A stretch of 24,801 nucleotides of DNA from a virus: the IMG/VR virus record IMGVR_UViG_3300029893_000068, positions 1-24,801 of that record. One strand, written 5' to 3'. A program made the translations under genes and the position numbers. Below the pieces are notes generated by a model that made no database searches, was not told the origin of the DNA, and saw only the letters and a program-made list of their open reading frames with translations. This document shows positions 6,282 through 12,672 of this stretch, one piece after another. Numbering within the stretch: the stretch's first letter is position 1; every line of letters begins with the position of its first letter.

Positions 6282-6383
6282 TCAATCCGGCGCGTCTTCA
6301 CGCGGTCCGATCAGCAAAATCGCCCACAGAGCGCCGATTACGGTCAGGGCGCCTGCAATATACGCGGCCACAATCCAGCCCAT
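6282..6383 (-). CDS. possible 33-aa single-pass membrane peptide
   Basis: On the minus strand an ATG at 6383 opens a 33-codon frame that reads MGWIVAAYIAGALTVIGALW, then AILLIGPREDAPD: one clean transmembrane helix with a short acidic tail. The plus-strand frames across the same gap give Arg/Ser/Pro-rich products that look like shadows, although one has a GGAGG site and a GTG start at 6207. No good ribosome site precedes the minus-strand ATG, and its direction opposes the flanking genes, so I am unsure that it is expressed. Without it, 6211-6445 is a gene-free gap. Confidence 0.4.
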   Translation of the reverse strand: MGWIVAAYIAGALTVIGALWAILLIGPREDAPD

Positions 6384-6445
6384 TGGTTCAGTCTATCGCC
6401 GATTGTGCCGCTTTACCAGCGTTACCCGGATAAGAGGAGGCAGAC

Positions 6446-6832
6446 ATGAGCGAGCTTGGCCACAACTCGGTCGCCCGCGGCCAACTCCGTGCATTTGTCG
6501 GCCGGATCGAGCGGCTTGAGGAAGAAAAGGCGTTTATCGCCCAGGACATTCGCGAGGTCTACGGCGAGGCCAAGGCGGCCGGCTTCGACGTGAAGGCCCT
6601 GCGCGCAGTGATCCGCCTGCGCAAGCGGGACAAGCAAGAGCTCGCAGAACACGAGGCGCTGGTCGATTCCTATCGCCATGCGCTCGGCGATCTCGACGGG
6701 ACCCCGCTCGGCAAAGCGGCGATTGCGCGCGATGTCGGCGTCCGGCCCATCGGCAATCTTGCTGGTGAGATCGTCTCCGATCTCTCCGACCCGCCCTTCG
6801 CTGTGCCGCCGGATGAACCGGCGGGAACCTGA
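6446..6832 (+). CDS. phage-encoded GapR / DUF2312-family protein
   Basis: Residues 1-83 match the GapR (DUF2312, UPF0335) pattern: [19 protein letters not shown], then [31 protein letters not shown] and a helix ending YRHALGDL. GapR of Caulobacter is a nucleoid-associated protein that binds overtwisted DNA ahead of replication forks and transcription and stimulates type II topoisomerases. About 45 extra residues ([18 protein letters not shown]...) follow the core and are not part of the usual family. An AGGAGG site lies 6 nt before the ATG. It may help phage replication or manage the host nucleoid, which is inference. Confidence 0.85.
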   Translation: MSELGHNSVARGQLRAFVGRIERLEEEKAFIAQDIREVYGEAKAAGFDVKALRAVIRLRKRDKQELAEHEALVDSYRHALGDLDGTPLGKAAIARDVGVRPIGNLAGEIVSDLSDPPFAVPPDEPAGT

Positions 6833-6856
6833 TTTCCGCAACAACCACAGGGGGTT

Positions 6857-7564
6857 ATGATGAAACGTCTGCTTCTTGCGACCGCCGCCGTGGCACTCGC
6901 CATGCCGGCCTTTGCTGCCGACGTACCCGAGACGCGCACCACGCGCACGGCTACGGCCATATTCGATTGGAGCGGCTTCTATGCCGGCGCGCATGCGGGC
7001 TATGCCTGGGGCGAGGCCAGGGGCTCGATCTCGCCATTCGGTTTTGGCCCATTCGCTTATTCGCCCGACCCCGATGGCTGGTTCTATGGGCTGCATGCCG
7101 GTGCGCAGAGGCAGCTCGGCACGCTCGTCCTCGGCGTCGATGGGTCGATCTCCAAGGCCAACATCAAAGGTTCGTCGGGCGTAACCGGCCCTGGTGGGGC
7201 AATCGCCGGGCTCTCGACCAGTTATGATGTCGCCTGGCTGGCGATGGCCGAGGTTAAGGCTGGTTTTGCTTGGGGTGCTTGGCTACCGCACCTCACCGCC
7301 GGCGGCGCTTGTGGCCTTGGCAATGCGACGGCGGCCTTCGGCGCGACTTCGGTCGGCTCGTCCGATACCTGGCACTGCGGCTGGACTGCGGGCGCTGGGC
7401 TCGATTGGGCCATCGCCAGCAACCTGATCTTGAACGTCGGCTACCGCTACGTCGATCTCGGCTCCGCGCAGGTGAGCTTCCCGATCAGCGGCGGCGTTGG
7501 CGTGAGCGTGCCGGTCGATCTCAAGGCGCACATGATCAGGGGCGGAGCCTCGCTGAAATTCTGA
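6857..7564 (+). CDS. outer-membrane beta-barrel protein (Omp25/RopB-like)
   Basis: The 235-aa protein has a signal peptide (MMKRLLLATAAVALAMPAFA, cleavage before AD), then FDWSGFYAGAHAGYAWG, the hallmark first strand of alphaproteobacterial 8-strand barrels, alternating strands through the body, NVGYRYVDLGS near the end, and a C-terminal Phe for BAM recognition. Such porin-like proteins are common host genes. In a phage the closest parallel is lambda Lom, a lysogenic conversion gene. It probably alters the host surface in lysogens (adsorption, adhesion or exclusion), which is inference. The start may be the first or second Met, and GGGGGT precedes it. It is followed by a hairpin. Confidence 0.8.
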   Translation: MMKRLLLATAAVALAMPAFAADVPETRTTRTATAIFDWSGFYAGAHAGYAWGEARGSISPFGFGPFAYSPDPDGWFYGLHAGAQRQLGTLVLGVDGSISKANIKGSSGVTGPGGAIAGLSTSYDVAWLAMAEVKAGFAWGAWLPHLTAGGACGLGNATAAFGATSVGSSDTWHCGWTAGAGLDWAIASNLILNVGYRYVDLGSAQVSFPISGGVGVSVPVDLKAHMIRGGASLKF

Positions 7565-7575
7565 GAATGCACCAT

Positions 7576-7607
7576 CCGGGCGGCGCCTGACTCGCCGCGC
7601 TGCCCGG
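7576..7607 (+). terminator. hairpin after the outer-membrane protein gene
   Basis: CCGGGC-GGCG pairs with CGCC and, after a 5-nt bulge, GCCCGG (7576-7585 with 7593-7596 and 7602-7607), starting 11 bp past the stop codon. The downstream bases are not a real T-run (caattcgtgg), so a classical intrinsic terminator is only possible. Confidence 0.35.
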
Positions 7608-7626
7608 CAATTCGTGGGGTTGGGTG

Positions 7627-7869
7627 ATGGCGTATAGACCGAAGGTCCGGCCGCTCGGGCCGGCATGTCGCGAGGCGTTGCGTGATGGTGTGCTGCGGCG
7701 GTGCGCTGGCGAATCCATATGGCATGGGGCGCCGAAGCGCACCTATCACAACGCGATCGGTTTTCGGCTTCAGGACCGCGGGCTGATGCGGCCCGATCTC
7801 GAGGCTGATCCGGCTGGCCGCGTGCTCGTGCGCACCGAAGCCGGCGATGAGGAGGCCGCCAAGCTGTAG
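7627..7869 (+). CDS. small basic phage protein, possible winged-helix fold (80 aa)
   Basis: The frame begins GTG-ATG at 7624/7627, and I use the ATG. The sequence has a REALRDGVLRRC helix pair, a central KRTYHNAIGFRLQDRGLM stretch, then a short beta-hairpin-like GRVLVRTEAGDEEA. The order is reminiscent of a small winged helix, but this is weak. Upstream is a G-rich site (GTGGGG) rather than a clear Shine-Dalgarno. I do not recognise the family. It is followed closely by the VRR-NUC gene. Confidence 0.55.
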   Translation: MAYRPKVRPLGPACREALRDGVLRRCAGESIWHGAPKRTYHNAIGFRLQDRGLMRPDLEADPAGRVLVRTEAGDEEAAKL

Positions 7870-7894
7870 TTCGTTGCGTCGCGTTGGAAGCGAA

Positions 7895-8260
7895 ATGAGG
7901 TCACGGATGCGACGTGCCGAGCAGGCAATTCAGAAAGCTGTATTCGATCATTTGAAGATGCGCGCAGCGCCCGGCGTGTTTGCCTTTCATCCTGCGAATG
8001 GCGGCTGGCGCAGCCCGATCGAAGCGAAGATTCTCGTCGGTCAAGGTGTGCGAGCGGGTGTGCCGGATGTCATCGCCGTGCGCGCCGGACAGTTCTATGC
8101 GCTCGAACTGAAGGCCGAGCACGGCAAGTTATCAAATAGTCAGAAGTCCGCGCACGAGGCGCTCGCGGCCGCCGGCGCCATCGTCGGCACGGCCTACGGC
8201 CTCGACCAGGCGCTGAATTGGCTGGAGGTTCATGGGCTTTTGAAAGGGAGGGCGGCGTAG
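7895..8260 (+). CDS. VRR-NUC domain nuclease
   Basis: From ATG 7895 the 121-aa product has the VRR-NUC core: an N-terminal helix (EQAIQKAVFDHL), HPANGGWR, GVPDVIAV with Asp58, ALELKAE with Glu71 and Lys73 (ExK) and NSQ with Gln83. VRR-NUC is a PD-(D/E)XK nuclease fold. Stand-alone phage versions of about 110-130 aa are known and can act on branched DNA, so a role in resolving replication or recombination junctions is likely. An internal ATG at 7907 with GAGGT upstream is an alternative start. It lies between early and replication genes. Confidence 0.8.
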   Translation: MRSRMRRAEQAIQKAVFDHLKMRAAPGVFAFHPANGGWRSPIEAKILVGQGVRAGVPDVIAVRAGQFYALELKAEHGKLSNSQKSAHEALAAAGAIVGTAYGLDQALNWLEVHGLLKGRAA

Positions 8261-8272
8261 ATGCTGGCGCAC

Positions 8273-8383
8273 TCATACCCCGACACGGTTCAACTCTTTC
8301 GCCCGCTCGTAGGCCGATCGCTTCACGCCAATAGTGCCGTCGCTGTCGATCGCGCCGGCCAGATAAGCAAGTTCGGTTTCCAT
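8273..8383 (-). pseudogene. remnant of a LAGLIDADG-type homing-endonuclease-like gene
   Basis: The minus strand from ATG 8383 reads METELAYLAGAIDSDGTIGV, then KR, RSAYERAKELNRVGV and a stop after 36 codons. YLAGAIDSDGTIGVKR fits the first LAGLIDADG helix and the strand after it. Intact phage-borne homologues are over 100 aa with a second domain part. Here the rest is missing, because the intact VRR-NUC gene begins 12 bp further on. It therefore looks like a decayed fragment in the gap between two genes. A plus-strand frame (8261-8413, 50 aa) with a good ribosome site covers the same bases but has no recognisable content. Confidence 0.55.
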
Positions 8384-8455
8384 GCCGCATGCCCCACTCG
8401 CGAGGTGGCATGATCATGAGCTTATTCGCGAGCCCGCGGAAGGGGGTGGTTCGAG

Positions 8456-9585
8456 ATGCGGTCTATCAGAATCCTCAAGGGAGACGTTTTCGACGCGCTG
8501 GCCGATTTGCCGGACGATCATTTCGATTGTGTCGTGACGTCTCCCCCGTAACGTACTGGGGCCTGCGCGACTACGGCGTGGCTGGGCAGATCGGCCTTGA
8601 GCCGTCGCTCGGCGAGCATCTCGACGTCATGGTGCGGGTGTTCCGCGAGGTGCGCCGCGTGCTCAAGCCGACGGGCACGCTCTGGCTGAATTACGGGGAC
8701 TGCTACGCGACGAGCCCGAACGGGCGCTCTGCGGCCGATACGAAAGCAGCCGGCAACGATGACCGCACGTTTCGCGACAAGCCTTTCTCGACGGTGGGGC
8801 CTGTGCTCGCCCATTCCAAGGCCGATGCAATACGCGCAACTAATGGGAAGGAAAGATACCTGCCAGGCCACGACGCTCGCGTCGTGGCGGGCGGCTTTCT
8901 CAAGCCGAAAGACCTTTGCATGGTGTCGAACCGCCTCGCCATTGCGTTGCAAGATGATGGCTGGTGGGTACGTTCAGAAATCATCTGGCACAAGCCGAAC
9001 CCGATGCCGGAGTCGATCACCGACCGGCCGACGTCATCGCATGAGAAAATATGGCTACTCACCAAGGCGGAGCGATATTTCTACGATGCAGGGGCAATCC
9101 GCGAAGCTGTTTCGGTTCCCGGTTGGGATGACGGATCGCGCGTATTCGGCGGTAACAAGCACGGCGCGAACGCAAAGCAGCAGCGCACGACCGGCCGTCG
9201 CGCCTATCGCGCCAAAGATAGGGATGAAACGGCGAGGCCTCCGAACAGCCGCCCGCACAGTCTCGGCGCCTTCGAGGCTAAGAATGATCGAAACTACCAA
9301 GGGCGCAATTCGCGCAACGTCTGGACGATCATGCCGCAACCGTTCCCCGAAGCCCACTTTGCGACCTTCCCGCCCGAGCTCGTCGAGCGCTGCCTGAAAG
9401 CCGGATGCCCGAAGGGCGGACATGTGCTCGATCCATTCGGCGGCTCCGGTACCACGGCGCTCGTTGCCGATGGGCTCGGTATGGACTGCACACTGATCGA
9501 ATTGAATGGCGCCTATGTCGAGATCGCGCGCAAGCGGCTCAGCGACATGTTCCGGCGCGTCGAGATCGCCGAGGTATGTGCATGA
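8456..9585 (+). pseudogene. DNA (adenine/cytosine-N4) methyltransferase, frameshifted in the catalytic motif
   Basis: The gene opens at ATG 8456 as MRSIRILKGDVFDALADLPD and runs to TSPP at 8537-8548, where a TAA (8549-8551) stops it. The continuation WGLRDYGVAGQIGLEP and the rest of a beta-class DNA methyltransferase, including a late SAM-binding motif DPFGGSGTT, lies in another frame from 8557 to 9585. Removing 5 bp (8549-8553) restores TSPPYWGLRDYG without a gap, so the break is a 5-bp insertion in motif IV, the catalytic (D/N/S)PPY. The C-terminal frame alone lacks a sensible start. A -1 ribosomal slip on the C5 run would give SPPVTYWG, still a damaged motif. Probably inactive. Confidence 0.8.
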
Positions 9586-9857
9586 CCGCCCCGCGCCGCA
9601 TCGTCGCCCGCGTCTCGGATCATGCGCTCGTCAGGTATCTTGAGCGCGTCAAGGGCTTCGACATGGCCGCGCTGCGCGCCGAGATTCTGACGCCCGGCGT
9701 TGTTGCCGCGATCGAGGCCGGCGCTCGCACCATCAAGCTTGGCGACGTCAAGTTTCCAGTCAACGATGGCGTGATCTGCACCGTGCTCGCGAACAGCCAG
9801 CGCGCGAAGCGCCGTGATCGCAAGCAGCGGTTTGTGCTCGATCGGGTGGGATTATGA
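9582..9857 (+). CDS. hypothetical phage protein after the methyltransferase (91 aa)
   Basis: ATG 9582 overlaps the methyltransferase TGA as ATGA. The product contains VSDHALVRYLERVKGFD, a pattern seen in many alphaproteobacterial phage proteins, then a helical part, then a small beta region (GDVKFPVNDGVICTVL) ending in basic residues. The arrangement is compatible with a small alpha/beta nucleic-acid-binding protein, but I recognise no named family. It is coupled to the replication gene that follows by another ATGA. Confidence 0.65.
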   Translation: MTAPRRIVARVSDHALVRYLERVKGFDMAALRAEILTPGVVAAIEAGARTIKLGDVKFPVNDGVICTVLANSQRAKRRDRKQRFVLDRVGL

Positions 9858-10708
9858 GTCGTTGGTTCCGATATTACGATGAAGCGCTCAACGATCCGAA
9901 GGTGCAGACGCTGCCCGGAGAGTTGTTCAAGACATGGGTGAACCTCCTCTCAGTCGCGTCGAAATACAACGGTAAGCTTCCCGTTATCTCCGAGTTGTCC
10001 TACCTGCTGCGCCGGAGATCGGACCACCTTCAACGCGATCTTAACACCCTAGTTGAGCGCGGTTTATTCGACCTAGTTGGCGACCACTTGGAACCGCATA
10101 ACTGGCAGCGCCGACAATACAAATCCGACAATTCGACCGCTCGTGTGCAACAGCATAGAGCCGAGAAAAGAAACGTTTCATGTAACGACGATGAAACGTC
10201 CACAGAGACAGATACAGAGTCAGAGACAGAACAGAACAGAACAGAGAAGGGTGGCGCTAACGCGCCACTACGGCGGCGAGCCGACCACCTTCCTGATGAG
10301 CCTAAGCAGGCAATGGACGCCTACAACCTCATTGCCGAGCGCGTCGGCTGGGAAATTGCTCAGCGATTGCCCGGCGTTCGGAGGCAAAAACTCAGAGCCC
10401 GATTGGCTGAATGCGGCGGAATCGAAGGCTGGAAAGCGGCAATGGCCAGAGCTGGCCAGTCGGATTTTCTTACCGGCAAGATCCCCAAGAACGACGAGCA
10501 TGCGCACTGGCGCCCGACGCTCGATTTCTTCTTGCAGCCCAAGAGTTTCACGCGATTGATGGAAGGTAGCTATGACAACCGTCCCCGCACGAACGGACAG
10601 CACCGCACTGGCCTCGCCGCTGCGCTCGATCAGGCCCGCGAGTACGCTCGAGGTGGCGATTTTGCAGACACTGCCGTTCCCGAAGATGGACGGCCGCCAG
10701 GCCGCTGA
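9854..10708 (+). CDS. phage replication protein, O-like
   Basis: The N-terminal half (MSRWFRYYDEALNDPKVQTL, then WVNLLSVASKYNGKLP, a LLRRRSDHLQRDLNTLVERG helix pair and LEPHNWQRRQYKSD) is the winged-helix start typical of phage replication initiators. A Thr/Glu/Asp linker (about 115-132) follows, then a C-terminal part with RLPGVRRQKLRARLAECGGI and a WRPTLDFFLQPKSFTRL segment, common at the end of these proteins. It probably binds the origin and recruits the helicase. The last 137 bp overlap the next gene, which has its own ribosome site. The linker is coded by a CAGA-type repeat that may be the origin. Confidence 0.75.
   Translation: MSRWFRYYDEALNDPKVQTLPGELFKTWVNLLSVASKYNGKLPVISELSYLLRRRSDHLQRDLNTLVERGLFDLVGDHLEPHNWQRRQYKSDNSTARVQQHRAEKRNVSCNDDETSTETDTESETEQNRTEKGGANAPLRRRADHLPDEPKQAMDAYNLIAERVGWEIAQRLPGVRRQKLRARLAECGGIEGWKAAMARAGQSDFLTGKIPKNDEHAHWRPTLDFFLQPKSFTRLMEGSYDNRPRTNGQHRTGLAAALDQAREYARGGDFADTAVPEDGRPPGR
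10199..10250. repeat. CAGA/ACAGA purine-rich repeat inside the replication gene
   Basis: About 50 bp consist of ACAGAGACAG, ATACAGAGTC and three ACAGA(A) units, with GC well below the surroundings. It encodes the Thr/Glu/Gln linker. Lambda-type origins lie in the O gene as direct repeats beside an AT-rich stretch, so this is a candidate origin. A slippage-generated linker is an equally good explanation. Confidence 0.5.
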
Positions 10709-11195
10709 CGCCGCCGCGAAGCTGATCGGCTGCTATCCGAGCGGGAAGCCGGCCGACCCACAGACCTACGTGGCGGCCGTGACTGCGGTACTCGCCGATT
10801 ACCCGGCCGAGATCGTGCGGCACGTGACAGACCCGCGCACCGGCCTGCCGCGGCACTGCAAATTCCTCCCGACGATTGCCGAGCTTGCCGACGCGCTCGA
10901 AGTCGAGATGGTGCCGTATCGCCGGCAATGGCGTGAGGAACGCGAGCGCAAGGAACGCGCACGCGAGCGTGAAATCGCTGCCCGCGCATTGCCCGATGCA
11001 CAAGCCGAGCGGCGGGTGGTCGACGGCTTGAACAAACTCGCTAACGAATTGAAAGCGGCGCCCGATCCTGTGCCGCCGAAACGCCGCGTGCGCGAGCCGA
11101 CAATGCCGCACGTGAGCGATTATGGCGCTCGCGTGCTCGCCGACATCGCAGCGCGCAAAGAGCGCAACACCGAGGAGCGAACGGAATCCGAATGA
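10572..11195 (+). CDS. replication-associated phage protein (207 aa)
   Basis: ATG 10572 has GGAAGG upstream, giving a 137-bp overlap with the replication gene. An internal ATG at 10686 would remove most of the overlap, so the start is uncertain. Residues 38-100 (MDGRQAADAAAKLIGCYP, YVAAVTAVLADYPAEIV, TDPRTGLPRHCKFLPTIAEL) match a family common after O-like genes in rhizobial phages. It is followed by a long charged helix (REERERKERAREREIAARAL) and a basic tail. A helicase-loader or primosome role is plausible from position only. Confidence 0.65.
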   Translation: MTTVPARTDSTALASPLRSIRPASTLEVAILQTLPFPKMDGRQAADAAAKLIGCYPSGKPADPQTYVAAVTAVLADYPAEIVRHVTDPRTGLPRHCKFLPTIAELADALEVEMVPYRRQWREERERKERAREREIAARALPDAQAERRVVDGLNKLANELKAAPDPVPPKRRVREPTMPHVSDYGARVLADIAARKERNTEERTESE

Positions 11196-11806
11196 CCGAC
11201 GTGCCTTCGCTCTACGGCTCCGCCGCTGACCCGGTTGAACTTGTGGAGGTGCTGCGCCGGCGGAAGCAGGAACTGCAGATCACCGATCAGGAGCTTGACC
11301 GCATCGCGGGATTGACCAGCGGGCATTCAGGCAAGCTGCTTGGTGCGGCGCGGGTAAAGCGGTTCGGGGAGCTGTCGCTGTTTCTGATGCTGGGCGCGCT
11401 CGGGCTACGATTGGCCGTCGTTATTGATGAAAACGCGTCAAGGAAATTCAGCGGACAGGCCGAACAAAGTGTGCAGTCGTCGCGTATGCTTGCCCGCGCA
11501 ACCAAAAGACGGTATTCGGTCGGTCCGCTCAGCCGCAAAGTGATTCATCGTGCGCTCGTCACTGCCGGCCGCAGGGCGGCGCGGCTTGGCGGAATCGCGC
11601 GCGCTGCGAGATTGTCGCCCGCGCGCCGGGCGCAGATTGCTCGCCGTGCCGCTCGTGCCAGGTGGGCACGGTGGCGGATTGCGCGGCGTGCGGCGAAGGC
11701 GCGCGGCACGGAAGAAGATCACCGCCGCAGCAAGCGGCGCCAATGGCGCGCGAGATGCTTCCGGCGGGTAGCGGCGACATCGATGCCCTCGGCCTCGGCC
11801 CAGTAG
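11192..11806 (+). CDS. HTH protein with a long basic C-terminus
   Basis: ATG 11192 overlaps the previous TGA. The first 80 residues (VELVEVLRRRKQELQITDQE, LDRIAGLTSGHSGKLLG, LFLMLGALGLRLAVV) form an XRE-like helix-turn-helix family frequent in rhizobial prophages. The middle (GGIARAARLSPARRAQIARR, AARARWARW) is the usual basic C-terminus of that family. From about residue 160 the frame continues another 40-odd Arg-rich residues and overlaps the reverse-strand gene 11719-11928 by 88 bp, so the natural stop seems to have been lost or moved. Confidence 0.65.
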   Translation: MTDVPSLYGSAADPVELVEVLRRRKQELQITDQELDRIAGLTSGHSGKLLGAARVKRFGELSLFLMLGALGLRLAVVIDENASRKFSGQAEQSVQSSRMLARATKRRYSVGPLSRKVIHRALVTAGRRAARLGGIARAARLSPARRAQIARRAARARWARWRIARRAAKARGTEEDHRRSKRRQWRARCFRRVAATSMPSASAQ

Positions 11807-11928
11807 CGCACGAGCTGGCGCGAGGTGCGGGCGAGTTCGGCGACCTCGGCGAGCGTGGCGAGGCCGGCGGAGAGGAGCGCGAGGGCCGCGCGGCGCTCCG
11901 GGTCCGTGCTATGCTGCTTCGTCGTCAT
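11719..11928 (-). CDS. small HTH DNA-binding protein of the reverse module (69 aa)
   Basis: This minus-strand gene starts at ATG 11928 with AAGGA upstream. It reads MTTKQHSTDPERRAALALLS, then LATLAEVAELARTSRQLVRYWA (a clear helix-turn-helix) and EAEGIDVAATRRKHLARHWR. The family resembles short HTH proteins common in alphaproteobacteria. It lies convergent to, and 88 bp inside, the long plus-strand HTH frame. The leader carries TTCGGGTCTCC (11940-11950), the same sequence as upstream of the split gene. Confidence 0.65.
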   Translation of the reverse strand: MTTKQHSTDPERRAALALLSAGLATLAEVAELARTSRQLVRYWAEAEGIDVAATRRKHLARHWRRLLRR

Positions 11929-11964
11929 GGCTTGATCCTTTCGGGTCTCCGGCTATGGCGGCAC

Positions 11965-11990
11965 GGGCCGGGGGCTGCAATCCCCGGCCC
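11965..11990 (-). terminator. perfect 9-bp hairpin between reverse-module genes
   Basis: GGGCCGGGG pairs with CCCCGGCCC around an 8-nt loop. It lies between the stop of the split gene (12002) and the next minus-strand gene (start 11928). No T-run follows in either direction, so it may act as an mRNA processing or stability hairpin rather than as a terminator. Confidence 0.45.
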
Positions 11991-12092
11991 ACATGCTTGC
12001 ATCAGGCGCCGGGGAAAGCAGCCGCGATCGTTTCTGCGATGCGCATGCGTTCTTTCTCGTCGGGGTGTTCAACCCGAATGGTCGCGTTCGGA

Positions 12093-12100
12093 CCAAAGTA
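12093..12100. repeat. left target-site duplication CCAAAGTA
   Basis: Direct copy of 13874-13881 immediately outside the left end of the IS element. Joining across one copy restores the reading frame of the interrupted gene. Confidence 0.8.
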
Positions 12101-12124
12101 GGGGAATTATATAGATGACTCCCT

Positions 12125-12256
12125 TTAGTCATTTGCCTTTGCCTTCTCGATTTTCCGGCGTTTCCGCTGCCGCTTCTTCGCGGGCTTCGATTTTGGCTTC
12201 GGGCGATAGCGCAAAACCTTATCGGCAATGGCGTCGAGAACCTTGGGTGTTTTCAT
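12125..12256 (-). CDS. IS passenger: 43-aa highly basic protein
   Basis: ATG 12256 overlaps the TGA of the upstream passenger as ATGA. The product is MKTPKVLDAIADKVLRYRPK, then PKSKPAKKRQRKRRKIEKAK and AND. It is strongly basic and likely to bind nucleic acid. It stops within 25 bp of the IS left end. Short proteins with a similar K(V/I)LDAIADKVL.YRPKPK start accompany IS1595-type elements in rhizobia, as far as I recall. Function unknown. Confidence 0.6.
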   Translation of the reverse strand: MKTPKVLDAIADKVLRYRPKPKSKPAKKRQRKRRKIEKAKAND

Positions 12257-12423
12257 CGGGCGCTTTTCCTTAGGATCGATTTCAGCCGAAACGCTTTCCA
12301 GCCATCACGCCGATCCCGCTTGGAGAGAATTGGCTTCTTTGTCCCGGCCGGGATGCGTATGCCCGATGGCGTTTCCAGTCCCCAGAAGGTCCGCAGAGAC
12401 GGCACAACATTTTTCATCGGCAT
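12253..12423 (-). CDS. IS passenger: 56-aa basic protein
   Basis: I start at ATG 12423, preceded by AAGGGG, rather than at the upstream GTG (12483), which overlaps the previous gene. The product begins MPMKNVVPSLRTFWGLETPS and ends in a basic helix (KRDRRDGWKAFRLKSILRKS). No family is recognised. It is translationally linked to both neighbours (7-nt gap upstream, ATGA overlap downstream). Confidence 0.55.
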   Translation of the reverse strand: MPMKNVVPSLRTFWGLETPSGIRIPAGTKKPILSKRDRRDGWKAFRLKSILRKSAR

Positions 12424-12430
12424 GAACCCC

Positions 12431-12661
12431 TTAATCAGCGGGCGCGTATTCGGATGCAGTGCGAGCGTCAACGCTCCCAGCACCGCCGCAAAGATGGCAC
12501 CTGCGTTCGATCATCGCGTTTCGGCACGCAGGGCACTCAAAAGCGCCACCCTTGAGTGCGGCATCCTCGACGGCTTGCAGTCGCTCGATTTCGTCGGCGG
12601 TCTCGCCAAAGCCCTTCTCGCGAAGAAAGGCTAGGTCTTCTGCCGTGTGGCGTCCGTTCAT
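12431..12661 (-). CDS. IS passenger: 76-aa zinc-ribbon-like protein
   Basis: ATG 12661 follows a strong GGGGAGGAG ribosome site, 11 bp after the transposase stop. The N-terminal helix (AEDLAFLREKGFGETADEIE) is followed by FECPACRNAM (Cys43, Cys46) and ERRCHLCGGAGS (Cys55, Cys58), a four-cysteine zinc knuckle resembling DnaJ or rubredoxin-type ribbons. It might assist transposition or regulate expression of the element. This is inferred from the fold and the position. Confidence 0.7.
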   Translation of the reverse strand: MNGRHTAEDLAFLREKGFGETADEIERLQAVEDAALKGGAFECPACRNAMIERRCHLCGGAGSVDARTASEYAPAD

Positions 12662-12672
12662 ATGCTCCTCCC

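Noticed and set aside
6207-6449. 80-aa plus-strand frame after cro with GTG start and GGAGG
   Set aside because: The start signals are fair, but the product is Arg/Ser/Pro-rich without pattern and competes with a cleaner transmembrane frame on the other strand. Not certain.
8261-8413. 50-aa plus-strand frame after the VRR-NUC gene with a GGGAGG site
   Set aside because: Product has no recognisable content and is antisense to a convincing LAGLIDADG motif.
8539-8556. Programmed -1 frameshift on the C5 run to express the methyltransferase
   Set aside because: There is no standard slippery heptamer, and the product would read SPPVTYWG with two extra residues in the catalytic motif. A 5-bp insertion explains the sequence better.
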